Below, piece by piece: positions 27,373-37,481 of a stretch of 64,000 nucleotides of DNA. A model generated the notes under the pieces. It was not told the DNA's origin. It made no database searches and saw only the letters and a program-made list of their open reading frames with translations. This DNA comes from Roseibium litorale. GTDB taxonomy: Bacteria > Pseudomonadota > Alphaproteobacteria > Rhizobiales > Stappiaceae. Positions within the stretch are counted from its first letter, which is position 1. Every line of letters starts with the position of its first letter. The position numbers were made by a program, and so were the translations under genes. The stretch spans positions 124,001 through 188,000 of the forward strand of contig NZ_JACYXI010000009.1 of the NCBI RefSeq assembly GCF_014842915.1. Reading direction: 5' to 3'.

Positions 27373-28122
27373 TTAAAGCGCGCCAAATGACCGGATGCTG
27401 ACGAACAGCCCCAGTGCAAGCAGGCCCAAAAAGAAAAGCCGGCGGAACAACCGCTCGGACAGCCGTTTGCGGATGGCCTGTCCGGCAAAGAAACCCGCAA
27501 AGGCCGGCACACAAGCCAGAACCGACAGGCCTCCGGCTTCAACGTCGAGAATATTGGCACCCGACAATGTCACGCCCAGCGCGAGGGTGGATCCGAGAAA
27601 CAGAAGTCCCATGGCCTGAACGAAGGCATCCCGGGGCAGGTTCAATCCTTGAAGAAACATGACGCCAGGCACCGCATAGGACCCGACCATCCCGGTCAAA
27701 ACGCCATTCACAGCCCCGAAGCAAAACCCGAGGGGTGCTTCGCGGTGCTCAGACACATGAAGGACAAACCCCGTCAGACCTGAGACCGCGTAAAGGATCA
27801 GGACCACACCGAGCAATCCTGTCAGGAGTTTCAGGTCCGCATTTTGAAGAATGAGCCCGCCGAGACCGACCATGGCCATCGCCGGAAGCAGAAAGGGACA
27901 AAGCCTTCCGATAAGCCGCAGGGTTCCCCGCCGTCCAAAGGCCTGCAGGATGTTGGTGGCAAGGGTTGGGGCGAGCATCAGGGACATTGCCGTGGTGAGA
28001 TCCGTCGAAACGGTCATGAGACTCAAGGCAACCGTTGGAAGTCCAAGGCCTATAACACCTTTCACCAGCCCTGCCAGGCTGAAGACCGCCGCGATCAAGA
28101 AAAGCAGTTGGATACTGTCCAT
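27373..28122 (-). CDS. TauE/SafE-family sulfite exporter-like permease
   Basis: A 249-residue membrane protein with about eight hydrophobic segments. It begins MDSIQLLFLIAAVFSLAGLVKGVIGLGLP, the conserved GLVKGVIGLGLP of the TauE/SafE (DUF81) family, with the second-half repeat around FCFGAVNGVLTGMVG and VPGVMFLQGL. Members export sulfite, sulfoacetate or other organic anions. The frame is open far upstream of 28122, but that part is antisense to the next gene and not homologous. A GGTGGGA precedes the chosen ATG. Substrate unknown. Confidence 0.85.
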   Translation of the reverse strand: MDSIQLLFLIAAVFSLAGLVKGVIGLGLPTVALSLMTVSTDLTTAMSLMLAPTLATNILQAFGRRGTLRLIGRLCPFLLPAMAMVGLGGLILQNADLKLLTGLLGVVLILYAVSGLTGFVLHVSEHREAPLGFCFGAVNGVLTGMVGSYAVPGVMFLQGLNLPRDAFVQAMGLLFLGSTLALGVTLSGANILDVEAGGLSVLACVPAFAGFFAGQAIRKRLSERLFRRLFFLGLLALGLFVSIRSFGAL

Positions 28123-28224
28123 TCCCACCCCATCAGATTTTTGGTTCGTTCTCAAAGGTTGCAGGTTCAACCAGCTGCACAATCCGTGCAATAGTCGCCT
28201 CCCACCTGATCCGGACGACTGCTT

Positions 28225-29445
28225 ATGCCCACACCTTCCCTCCCCCTCCTCTCCAATCTGCTCGCCCGGCGGCTTTTCATGGAGCGTCACGGATTGCAGC
28301 AACCGATGAGCGGAAGCGGTAAGGGAGACGATCTGAAGGGTGTGATCGATCATCTCGGCTTTGTGCAGGTTGATAGCGTGAACACGGTGGCTCGTGCCCA
28401 TCACATGATCCTGGCCTCGCGCCGCCAATCCTACCGGCCGAAGCATCTCAAGCAACTCCTCGAGAAAGACCGCAGGCTGTTTGAGCACTGGACCCATGAC
28501 GCCTCTGTCATTCCAATGGAGTTCTACCCGCATTGGAAATTGAAATTCGCCAGGGATGGGGAGCGTCTGCGCACCCGCTGGTCTGATTGGCAGCGGCATG
28601 AATTCCTGCACAAGCTGGACGAGGTGCTGGACCAGATCGCGCGCAACGGTCCGGTTTCATCAGGGGACATCGGACAGGATGAGGTGCGCACCAATGGTGG
28701 CTGGTGGGATTGGCATCCGTCGAAGACGGCCCTTGAATATCTGTGGCGGACCGGTGCGCTTGCCGTATCCGCCCGCAACGGCTTCCAGAAAGTCTATGAC
28801 CTGACGGAGCGGGTCATTCCCGAGGCCCACAGCAAGGCATCGGCGGATACGGAAGAAACAATTGACTGGGCTTGCCGGGAGGCTTTGACCCGGCTCGGCT
28901 TTGGCACATCGGGAGAGCTGGCTGCCTTTTTCGGTCTCATCACGCCTCAAGAAGCCAGGGACTGGTGCGAGAGACAAAAGCAGACCGGAGAAATCGAGGA
29001 GGTGCTGATCGAGGGCAGCGACGGCAAACCTCCGCGAAAAGCCTTTGCCTTTCCAGACCTGCCTGAACGCGCGCTCCTTTTGGAGCCCTCGCCCGGCAAG
29101 GTGCGGATCCTCTCCCCCTTCGATCCAATGCTGAGAGACAGAAAGAGAGCAGAACGGCTGTTCAATTTCTTTTACAGGATCGAAATCTTCGTCCCGGAAC
29201 CCCAGCGCACCTATGGCTATTACGTCTTTCCGGTCATGGAAGGCGAAAGACTGATCGGACGGATCGACATGAAAGCACTGCGTTCCGAGGGTCAGTTGCA
29301 GATAACCGGATACTGGCCAGAGCCAGGCATCCGCCTGACCTCAGCCAGACAAAAGAAGCTCGAAAGCGAACTCCAGCGCATGGCGCGTTTCTGTGAGACC
29401 GGAGCCGTCACTTTCGCGGAAAACTGGCAAAAAGCCGTGGACTAG
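28225..29445 (+). CDS. ycaQ: YcaQ-type winged-helix DNA glycosylase
   Basis: A 406-residue protein of the HTH_42/YcaQ (AlkX) family, DNA glycosylases that unhook interstrand crosslinks and remove bulky alkylated purines. Three winged-helix units are expected. The catalytic QxD-type motif is visible as FVQVDSVNTVARAHHMIL (residues about 46-63), followed by FEHWTHDASVIP, LEYLWRTGALAV, SPFDPMLRDRKRAERLFNF, and VFPVMEGERLIGRID. It is divergent from the TauE-type gene, and a long AT-rich intergenic region follows. Confidence 0.87.
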   Translation: MPTPSLPLLSNLLARRLFMERHGLQQPMSGSGKGDDLKGVIDHLGFVQVDSVNTVARAHHMILASRRQSYRPKHLKQLLEKDRRLFEHWTHDASVIPMEFYPHWKLKFARDGERLRTRWSDWQRHEFLHKLDEVLDQIARNGPVSSGDIGQDEVRTNGGWWDWHPSKTALEYLWRTGALAVSARNGFQKVYDLTERVIPEAHSKASADTEETIDWACREALTRLGFGTSGELAAFFGLITPQEARDWCERQKQTGEIEEVLIEGSDGKPPRKAFAFPDLPERALLLEPSPGKVRILSPFDPMLRDRKRAERLFNFFYRIEIFVPEPQRTYGYYVFPVMEGERLIGRIDMKALRSEGQLQITGYWPEPGIRLTSARQKKLESELQRMARFCETGAVTFAENWQKAVD

Positions 29446-29885
29446 AAACAGGAAATATTTGGAAATGGCGCGAAACAGCAATGATCTTGCATGCAAACGA
29501 TTGAAAATTTCAAAAGGTGCGGTTACTGGCACTCTACAACCGTAACCAGTTCTTTTGGGCGTTTAGCGCACATCCCTTGATCAAGGTTTGAAATGCATTC
29601 TTTTTCACCGTGACCATAAAAATGTCTCAAGAGCGGCGATAGTCTGAAATTAAAGCTAGAAACATGCAGCACGGCTGTTGCATATGATAGGTTATTAAAT
29701 CGCATTAGTTGGCGCGGACTATGCATGCAAATTTAAGCGGGGACTGAATATCACCGCTGAAGATTCCTTGGAGAGGGGCTTTTGAATTGAAAATAGTATC
29801 CAGACCCATCAGCGGTTAAGTGTGACCTTCCGCGAGGAAATGGCTTAAAAAAGCATTCAGAATTCAAATAAATAAAGGTCGATCT
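29446..29885. other. AT-rich 440-base upstream region of the polyketide synthase gene
   Basis: No gene seen. The stretch is much more AT-rich than the coding DNA around it. It holds an inverted repeat GGTTAC (29521-29526) / GTAACC (29542-29547), two copies of TGCATGCAA (near 29488 and 29722), and a sigma-54-like element listed separately. This is the control region of the rkpA-like operon. Confidence 0.6.
29709..29725 (+). promoter_or_regulatory. Candidate sigma-54 (-24/-12) promoter of the rkpA-like gene
   Basis: TTGGCGCGGACTATGCA fits the RpoN pattern YTGGCACGrNNNTTGCW at all but two positions and keeps the essential GG and GC dinucleotides exactly ten bases apart. It lies about 160 bases before the GTG start. 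No activator binding site was identified. Confidence 0.35.
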
Positions 29886-32800
29886 GTGGCGTCGCTTACC
29901 TCAACCATCGATATCATTGGCTATTCCAGCCGTTTGCCGGGTGCAAAGTCTGCAGCTGATTTCTGGTCTCTTCTGGATCAAGGCAAATGTGCCGTCACAA
30001 GCGTGGACCCCGAGCGCTGGCCGCTCCCCCGTTTTGGTCATCCGGATAAGAGCGTTGTCGGCAAGGCCTACACATGGGCAGCAGGTCAGATTGACGATGT
30101 CTGGGGATTCGATCCGTCCTTTTTCGGCATTTCTCCCCGTGAAGCTTTCCAGATGGATCCGCAGCAAAGGCTGCTCCTTCAGCTAGTCTGGGAAGCTCTG
30201 GAACATGCAAACGTCAAACCGAGCGAACTGGCGGGCACCAATACCGGGGTTTATGTCGGCGCGTCTTCGCTCGACTATCATCACAGGTTCCTGAACGACC
30301 CGTCCAATGCGGACATGCAGTTCATGACCGGCAACACCCTGTCGATCATTTCGAACCGAATTTCCTATATCTACGACCTTCGCGGCCCGAGCTTCACCGT
30401 CGATACGGCCTGCTCTTCGTCGCTCGTAGCTCTGCATGAAGCCGTTTGCGCACTTGAAAGCGGCCAGATCGATACGGCAGTGATCTGCGGTGTGAGTCTG
30501 CTGCTCAGCCCTTTCGCCTTCGTCGGATTTTCCCGTGCGACCATGCTGTCCCAGACCGGTCTCTGCCAGGCCTTCGATGCCAAGGGCGACGGCTATGTAC
30601 GTTCCGAAGGCGGCGTTTCCATCGTTCTGCGTGCCCGCCGTGCCGGCAAGCTGAAGGGATCGCGCAGCTATGGCCAGCTGCTGGCAACCGGTATCAACGC
30701 GGACGGCAGAACCGTCGGCATGTCCTTGCCTTCCGCCTATGCCCAGGCCGGGCTTCTGCGCGAAATCTATTGGGACATGGGCATTTCGCCCGAGTCCCTC
30801 GCCTTCGTCGAAGCCCATGGTACCGGCACGCGCGTCGGTGACCCGGCAGAAGCTGAAGCACTTGGCACCGTGATAGGCCAAAAGCGCAGCACGCCGCTTC
30901 ACATCGGTTCGGTAAAAACAAACGTCGGTCACCTGGAACCGGTGTCGGGTCTCGTCGGCCTTTTGAAGGCTGTCATGGCGCTTGAGCACAACAAGCTGCC
31001 GAAGTCGCTGCATTTTGAGACGCCAAATCCGGATATCCCCTTTGAGGACCTGAACCTCAAGGTGGCAAGCGAATCTGTGGACCTGGCGCCATCCGACAAG
31101 CCGCGTCTTGCAGGCGTGAACTCCTTCGGATTCGGCGGCACCAACGCCCACGCCGTTATTGCCGATCCGGAGCCGAGTGAGCAGGTTGAAGAAACCGCTC
31201 CGGTTGAAGCGCCTCTGGTCATCAGTGCCCGGTCCAAGGCAGCGCTGAAGCAACTGGCAAAAACCTACGCCGACCGGCTCTCGGAAGCAGATGCAGAAGA
31301 AGCTGCGAAGATCGTTGTTTCGGCCGCCCATGGCCGTGATCTTCTTGCCGAGCGTCTGGTTGTTTCAGGAGCTTCTGCGGCTGAAAAAGTGGAGGTGCTG
31401 GCAGCCTTTGCGGCTGATGAGGCTTCTCCGAACGCTGTTTCAGGGGATGCCCTGCGGCCTTCAGAAAAGGTCGGCTTTGTCTTCTCCGGAAATGGCGCGC
31501 AGTGGGCCGGAATGGGCCGCGACGCCTATCGGACTGATGAAGCTTTCCGTCTTGCTTTCGAGCAGGTCGACCGGATTTTTATGGGCCTTGGCGGCTGGTC
31601 TCTGCTGACCACCCTTTATGCTGAAGATCTGGAAAACGACATCGAGCGGACGGAAATCGCCCAGCCGCTGCTGTTCGCCATTCAGGTTTCCCTGGTCAAG
31701 TCGCTGAAGAGCCGCGGCATCGAGCCGGACGGTGTTGCCGGGCATAGCGTCGGGGAAGTGGCTGCCGCCTGGTGCTGTGGCGCGCTGACGCTCGAACAGG
31801 CCGTGAAGGTCATCCATGCCCGCTCCACCGAGCAGGAGGTTGTCCGCGACCTTGGCACCATGGGGGCCCTTCTGCTCCCGGCAGATCAGGCTCAGGCGGC
31901 TATCGACAAGAGCGGCCTGCCGCGCCTTGAAGTCGCTGCGATCAACAGCCCGCGCAGCGTTACCATTTCCGGTGATGCGGAAAGCCTGGACGCCTTCTCC
32001 AAGTTTGCCCGCAAGAACAAGTGGGCCATGCGCCGGCTGAACCTTGCCTATCCCTTCCACAGCGCCCTGGTCGATCCGATCAAGGAACCGCTGCTGAAGG
32101 CTCTTTCTGGTGTAACGCCGGGCGACGCTGCGATTCCGTTCCACTCGACCGTCGATACAGATAGCACCGCACCTGTTTTGAACGCCGACTACTGGTGGCG
32201 GAACGTGCGCCAGCCGGTGCTGTTCTCTGCCGCTATCGATGCCATGATCGAAGCCGGCAACGGCATCCTTGTCGAAATCGGTCCGAAGCCGGTGCTTGGC
32301 ACCTACATGAACGATATCCTTCGCGCGTCGGGCAAGAAAGCCAAGATCCTCGGCTCACTGGACCAGCCGGCCAAGGGCGCCGTTGCCTCCGGCAATCCGG
32401 TAGACCGGGTCGCCGCGCAGATCCTCGCCAATGGCGGCCGCACGGATCTCGACCGTTTCGTCGCGCCTGCCCCGTCTGATCTGGCCCAACTGCCGCTCTA
32501 TCCCTGGCAGAACGCCCAGTTCAAGATCGAGCCGACCGGCGAGCTTATCGACTATATCGTCGGCAACACCTTCCCGCTTCTGGGCTACCGGCTGCGGAAA
32601 GATGCGGCGGAGTGGTTCAACCACCTCGATCCGGCGTCCCTGCCCTGGCTTGCGGACCACAAGGTCGAAGAATCGATCGTCTTCCCGGCAGCCGGGTTTA
32701 CCGAGATGGCGCTTCAGGCCGCCCTGTCCTGGTCGCAGAGTGATGCGATCGAAGTGCGCGACATGGACATTCTTCGCCCACTGGTGTTCGAGGAAGGCGA

Positions 32801-35800
32801 CGTTTGGGAAACCCTTGTGCGCATTTCGCCGGACGACAAGGTGATCGAAATCCTGTCCCGCCCGCGTTTGCAGGACAGTGACTTCGGGCTGAATGCCCGT
32901 GGCCATTTCGTCTCCGTTTCCAACGCCAGCCGGACGCCATGGCTGGATGCTGGCACCAGCAGCCTGTCGGTTCTTGAACATGACGCGCTCTATGAGATCA
33001 CCAGGAGCTTCGGCCTGGACTATGGCGATGCGTTTGCCCGTGTGGAAAAGGTCGTTACCCACGACCAGCGCAACGCGACCGTTCATCTGCGTCCGCAGAT
33101 CGAAAAGGTGGCCGCTGCCGAGCTGTCCCTGTGCCCGACCCTAGCCGATGCCGGGTTCCACGGGCTTTTCGCGCTTCTGAGATCTGTGGAAGGCATTCCG
33201 GAAAAGACCAGCTTCCTACCGATCCGTATCGGGTCTGTCCGTCTTCTGCGCTCCGGCACGCCGCCGGTCGAAGTCCGCATCCGCGTGACCAAGGCCTCGT
33301 CCCGTTCCATCGAAGCCTCCTTCGAGTATCTGGATGTGAACGGCCAGGTGGTCGCACGCATGTCCCAGGTCCGGTTCCGTGCCGTGAAGCTTGGCCGTGA
33401 CACGCGCCCGAACGAGCTGGTGTACCGCCAGTTTGCAGCTCTCTTGCCTGACGCCTCCCGGCTTGCTCCGGTGGACAAGGTTATGGAGGGCGGCTTCAAG
33501 GCGTTTGCCGGTGCAGCAGGTGTCGGCGGCGACACTCCGCCGGACCTTGGCGATGCAGCCATTCTTCTGGAAGCCTTGGGCCGCTCGATTGCCCATAGCG
33601 TCCTTTACGGTCTCTCCGGCAATGGCAAGCTGTCTGCCGCCTCCCTGACGGCTGACGGCAAGCTGGAAGACAGCGCAAAACCGCTTCTTCAGTCGATTCT
33701 CTCCTGGCTTCAGGACAATGATCTAGCTACGGAAGAAAGCGGCGTCTGGACGCTTGCCGATCCTGCAGAAGGCCCCTCCGCAAAGGACCTAATGCAGGCC
33801 ATCGCCGTCGAAGCGCCAAAACATGTTGCCGAGGCAGCGCTTCTGGCCCGGTTGGAAACTGATTTGCAGGAGCTGCTGACCAGCGGACTGAAGACAACCG
33901 CGCAGGACGCGTTCTCGTCCAGTCTGTTCGATGCCTATCGCACGGCCTCTCCCTCGGCATCGGTCCTGGCCGATGCGCTGCGCGAGCTTGGAACTGAAGT
34001 CGTCAAGAACTGGCCCCGGGAAGACGCGCTCAAGGTACTGATCGTTGGCGCATCGTCTTCCGGTCTTGGCCAGGAAATCGATGCACGGATCGATCCGAGC
34101 CGGATGCAAGCAGTGATCACCGATCCGTCAGACGCACTGCTTGGCCGCGCCGAGCGGCTGTGGACCGGCAGCACGGCCACCTCCTTCCTGGAGTTCTCCA
34201 GTGAAGAATTGGCGGCAGTTGCCCCGTTCGATCTGATCTTGTGTGGCGCTTCGCTTGCGGAAATGTCCCGTGAGCAGCTCGCACAGCTCGCCCGCATGAG
34301 CACGCGGGGCGCTCTTCTGCTTGCCGCAGAAGCCCTGCCTTCGCCGCTGACCAATCTGCTGCGCGGCACGGGAATTGACTGGTGGAGCCAGTCCGTCTCT
34401 GACGAGTTCCCCCTGTCACTTCAGGATGCGGATTGGGCCAAGGCCCTGGAAGCCGCCGGTTTCGGCTCAGTCGAGACCATCGCCCTCGACAGCGATGAGC
34501 TGGAAGCGGACATTCTAGCCGCCCGGATCTCCGCAGAGCCTCAGGCAACTGCGGTTTCCGATGAGGGCGAGGACAAAGCTTCAGACGCTGTGAAGACCTT
34601 CCTGCTTCTGGCAGACGAAGAGGGCTGCGGCCGCAAGCTGGCAGATGGCCTTGCCTCCTGCCTTGAGGCAGAGGGCGCGACTGTGCTGCGGGCAGTATCC
34701 GGTGAGTCCACGGCCAAGACCGAAGACGGCTCCTGGACAGTTTCTCCGGATGGCGATCCGGGGGCCCTGAAGGCCCTTCTCAAGGACAGCGGCTATCAGG
34801 TTGTTCACCTGCTGGGTGCCTATGACGGCAGCACAGATGCGCTGGCGGCCACCGACCTGCGTACCTGGTCCCTAACCCAGTTGCTGAACACAATTGGCGC
34901 AGATGATGCCCGTCTCACGATTGTAGCCCCCGGTGGCATGCAATCTCTGGCAGGCGGGGCGTCCCATGTTCCGGCTCAGGCGGGTGTATGGGCCTATGGC
35001 CGCGTTGCCATGAACGAGTTCCCGAACGCGAATATCCGTCTTGTTGACGTCTCGCCGGATCTGGAACCAGGTCTGGCCGCTGCCCGCCTTGCCGCCGAGC
35101 TTCTGCAGGAAAGTGCCGAAAGGGAAGTCATTCTGGACGGCAGCCACCGCTCCGGTCTGCGCATCGTTCAGGGCGGCACTTTGCCGGAAAGCACGCTGCC
35201 GGAAGGTGCAAGCCCGGCCATGCGTCTGGATATCCTGCGTCAGGGCTCCCTCGACCAACTCGCCTGGCAGGCGGTTGCCCGCACGGTTCCGACCGGCTCG
35301 GAAGTCGAAATCGCGGTCGAAGCCTCCGGCCTCAATTTCCGTGATGTGATGTGGGCCCTTGGCCTTCTGCCGGAAGAAGCCCTTGAAGACGGCTTTGCCG
35401 GTCCTACACTCGGCATGGAGTGCTGCGGCACCATCACGGCTGTCGGCGACAAGGTAACCCGCTTCCAGCCGGGCGACAAGGTGATCACCTTCGCGCCGGC
35501 CTGTTTCGCAAGCCATGTGAGCGTGGACGAAAGCGGCTGTGCGCCGATGCCGTCCTCCGTCTCCTCCGAGGAAGCTGCCACCATTCCGGTGACCTTCCTC
35601 ACCGCCTATTACGCTCTTGTCCATCTTGCCAAGCTGTCGGCTGGCGAGACGATCCTGATCCATGGCGGTGCCGGCGGGGTTGGTCTTGCGGCCCTTCAGA
35701 TCGCCAAGTGGCGTGGTGCGAAGGTCATTGCTACCGCCGGCTCCCGCGAAAAGCGCAACTTCCTGCGTCTGCTGGGCGCTGACGTCGTGCTCGATTCCCG

Positions 35801-37481
35801 CAGCCTCGAGTTCGTCGACGCTGTCATGGCCGACACGCTGGGCGAAGGGGTCGATGTGGTTCTGAACTCCCTGTTCGGGGAAGCCATGGAGCGGAGCATC
35901 GAAGTGCTCAAGCCCTTCGGCCGCTTCCTGGAGCTGGGCAAGCGCGACTATTACGGCAACACCCGTATCGGCCTGCGTCCGTTCCGTCAGAACCTGACCT
36001 ATTTCGGCATTGACGCCGACCAGCTTCTAACCCGTCAGCCAGCCCTGGCAGAAGCCCTGTTCCGGGATCTGGTCGAGCTGTTTGAAAACCGGACCTTCAC
36101 GCCGCTGCCCTACCGCGTCTTTGAGGCGGACCGGGTCGTGGATGCATTCCGCCTGATGCAGCAGGCTGGCCATATCGGCAAGATCGTGCTGCGTCCACCG
36201 GTGGTGCCGCAGTCCGTTCCGGTCGAAAAGAGCCTGGCGCTCTCCAGCGACGGCACTTATGTCATTGCTGGTGGTTTCGGCGGCTTTGGCGTGGAGCTGC
36301 TGAAGCGTCTGGGGTCCCTCGGTGCACGCAACCTGGCCGTCTTGAGCCGGCGCGGCGATGCCTCCGACGAAGCCAAGGCCGCCATTGCCGATCTGGCGGC
36401 AATGGGTGTCACTGCAAGGGCCTTTGCCTGCGACATTACCGACGAGGCAACTGTCTCTTCGTCGCTGGAAACCATCCGCAAGGAGCTTCCGGCAATCAAG
36501 GGCGTCTTCCACACCGCCATGGTGCTGAACGATGTCCTGATCGCGAACCTGAAACATGATGGCCTGACCAAGGTGCTTGCGCCGAAGGTCCGTGGTGCGG
36601 AGCTCCTTGACCGCCTGACCCGTCAGGATCCGGTGGAGCATTTCGTGCTCTACTCTTCCGCGACCACGCTCGTGGGCAATCCGGGCCAGGCCAACTATGT
36701 GGCCGCCAACGGCTATCTGGAAGGCCTTGCCCGCAAGCGCCGGGCAGAAGGCCTGCCGGCCCTCACCGTCGCCTGGGGCGCGATCTCCGATGCCGGCTAT
36801 CTGGCGCGGAACGAAGACGTCAACGAGATGCTGTCGCGCAAGCTCGGGCGCCATGCCCTCTCCGCTCAGGAAGCGCTTGATGGCCTGACGGCCCTCATGT
36901 GCCTGCCGGGTGGCACGTCAGATCAGGAGACCGCAGCACTCGGCTATGCCCGCATCGACTGGCAGGCGGCCCGCCGGGATCTCGCCCTGCTCTCCACGCC
37001 GCTGGTCAGCTATCTCGGCCTCGGCGACAGCGATGACACTGGTGCGGGAGATGGCGCCATCGACCTTGCTGCCCTGCTGGAAGGCATGGACAAGGTAACT
37101 GCGTCCCAGACAGTGGCGAAGCTTCTGGCTGCGGAAATCGGCAAGATCCTGCGTATTTCGCCGGAAGAAATCGATCCGCACAAGCCCTTGTCAGAGATCG
37201 GCATGGACTCCCTCATGGCCCTGGAACTGCGGATGGGAGCAGAGCGTCAGCTCGGCATTGATATTCCGCTGATGTCCCTGGCCAACGGCGCAACCCTGAT
37301 TGATCTCTCCACCCGGGTCGCCACCCGCGTTCTGGGTGAAGGCGGTGATGACTCGATCTCGGCAGAATCCCGCACGCTGGCGTCTCAGCACGTCAACGAT
37401 GGGGAGAGCGAGGTCGAAGGACTCACCGATCTGGCGGAGAAGGTTGAAGGCAAAAGCCGCGAACTGGGGTCGTTCCTATGA
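29886..37481 (+). CDS. rkpA: RkpA-like highly reducing type I polyketide/fatty acid synthase
   Basis: A 2531-residue single-module synthase. Order by motifs: ketosynthase (1-430; Cys176 in DTACSSS, His311 in EAHGTGT, His349 in NVGHLEP); acyltransferase (about 480-830; Ser621 in GHSVGE, YPFH at 722-725); dehydratase (about 885-1180; His925, Asp1088 in LADAGFHG); degenerate methyltransferase/structural region (about 1330-1750); enoyl reductase (about 1785-2105; HGGAGGVGLAALQ from 1926); ketoreductase (about 2120-2330; GGFGGFG near 2129, Ser2258, Tyr2271); acyl carrier (about 2400-2490; Ser2442 in GMDSL). There is no thioesterase, so release must come from another enzyme, most likely the overlapping oxoamine synthase. 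It resembles RkpA of rhizobial K-antigen loci. Start GTG with AAGG upstream. Confidence 0.88.
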   Translation: MASLTSTIDIIGYSSRLPGAKSAADFWSLLDQGKCAVTSVDPERWPLPRFGHPDKSVVGKAYTWAAGQIDDVWGFDPSFFGISPREAFQMDPQQRLLLQLVWEALEHANVKPSELAGTNTGVYVGASSLDYHHRFLNDPSNADMQFMTGNTLSIISNRISYIYDLRGPSFTVDTACSSSLVALHEAVCALESGQIDTAVICGVSLLLSPFAFVGFSRATMLSQTGLCQAFDAKGDGYVRSEGGVSIVLRARRAGKLKGSRSYGQLLATGINADGRTVGMSLPSAYAQAGLLREIYWDMGISPESLAFVEAHGTGTRVGDPAEAEALGTVIGQKRSTPLHIGSVKTNVGHLEPVSGLVGLLKAVMALEHNKLPKSLHFETPNPDIPFEDLNLKVASESVDLAPSDKPRLAGVNSFGFGGTNAHAVIADPEPSEQVEETAPVEAPLVISARSKAALKQLAKTYADRLSEADAEEAAKIVVSAAHGRDLLAERLVVSGASAAEKVEVLAAFAADEASPNAVSGDALRPSEKVGFVFSGNGAQWAGMGRDAYRTDEAFRLAFEQVDRIFMGLGGWSLLTTLYAEDLENDIERTEIAQPLLFAIQVSLVKSLKSRGIEPDGVAGHSVGEVAAAWCCGALTLEQAVKVIHARSTEQEVVRDLGTMGALLLPADQAQAAIDKSGLPRLEVAAINSPRSVTISGDAESLDAFSKFARKNKWAMRRLNLAYPFHSALVDPIKEPLLKALSGVTPGDAAIPFHSTVDTDSTAPVLNADYWWRNVRQPVLFSAAIDAMIEAGNGILVEIGPKPVLGTYMNDILRASGKKAKILGSLDQPAKGAVASGNPVDRVAAQILANGGRTDLDRFVAPAPSDLAQLPLYPWQNAQFKIEPTGELIDYIVGNTFPLLGYRLRKDAAEWFNHLDPASLPWLADHKVEESIVFPAAGFTEMALQAALSWSQSDAIEVRDMDILRPLVFEEGDVWETLVRISPDDKVIEILSRPRLQDSDFGLNARGHFVSVSNASRTPWLDAGTSSLSVLEHDALYEITRSFGLDYGDAFARVEKVVTHDQRNATVHLRPQIEKVAAAELSLCPTLADAGFHGLFALLRSVEGIPEKTSFLPIRIGSVRLLRSGTPPVEVRIRVTKASSRSIEASFEYLDVNGQVVARMSQVRFRAVKLGRDTRPNELVYRQFAALLPDASRLAPVDKVMEGGFKAFAGAAGVGGDTPPDLGDAAILLEALGRSIAHSVLYGLSGNGKLSAASLTADGKLEDSAKPLLQSILSWLQDNDLATEESGVWTLADPAEGPSAKDLMQAIAVEAPKHVAEAALLARLETDLQELLTSGLKTTAQDAFSSSLFDAYRTASPSASVLADALRELGTEVVKNWPREDALKVLIVGASSSGLGQEIDARIDPSRMQAVITDPSDALLGRAERLWTGSTATSFLEFSSEELAAVAPFDLILCGASLAEMSREQLAQLARMSTRGALLLAAEALPSPLTNLLRGTGIDWWSQSVSDEFPLSLQDADWAKALEAAGFGSVETIALDSDELEADILAARISAEPQATAVSDEGEDKASDAVKTFLLLADEEGCGRKLADGLASCLEAEGATVLRAVSGESTAKTEDGSWTVSPDGDPGALKALLKDSGYQVVHLLGAYDGSTDALAATDLRTWSLTQLLNTIGADDARLTIVAPGGMQSLAGGASHVPAQAGVWAYGRVAMNEFPNANIRLVDVSPDLEPGLAAARLAAELLQESAEREVILDGSHRSGLRIVQGGTLPESTLPEGASPAMRLDILRQGSLDQLAWQAVARTVPTGSEVEIAVEASGLNFRDVMWALGLLPEEALEDGFAGPTLGMECCGTITAVGDKVTRFQPGDKVITFAPACFASHVSVDESGCAPMPSSVSSEEAATIPVTFLTAYYALVHLAKLSAGETILIHGGAGGVGLAALQIAKWRGAKVIATAGSREKRNFLRLLGADVVLDSRSLEFVDAVMADTLGEGVDVVLNSLFGEAMERSIEVLKPFGRFLELGKRDYYGNTRIGLRPFRQNLTYFGIDADQLLTRQPALAEALFRDLVELFENRTFTPLPYRVFEADRVVDAFRLMQQAGHIGKIVLRPPVVPQSVPVEKSLALSSDGTYVIAGGFGGFGVELLKRLGSLGARNLAVLSRRGDASDEAKAAIADLAAMGVTARAFACDITDEATVSSSLETIRKELPAIKGVFHTAMVLNDVLIANLKHDGLTKVLAPKVRGAELLDRLTRQDPVEHFVLYSSATTLVGNPGQANYVAANGYLEGLARKRRAEGLPALTVAWGAISDAGYLARNEDVNEMLSRKLGRHALSAQEALDGLTALMCLPGGTSDQETAALGYARIDWQAARRDLALLSTPLVSYLGLGDSDDTGAGDGAIDLAALLEGMDKVTASQTVAKLLAAEIGKILRISPEEIDPHKPLSEIGMDSLMALELRMGAERQLGIDIPLMSLANGATLIDLSTRVATRVLGEGGDDSISAESRTLASQHVNDGESEVEGLTDLAEKVEGKSRELGSFL

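Noticed and set aside
28123-28611. 163-codon N-terminal extension of the TauE-type permease
   Set aside because: It overlaps the YcaQ gene antisense and the permease family begins at the membrane segment after 28122.
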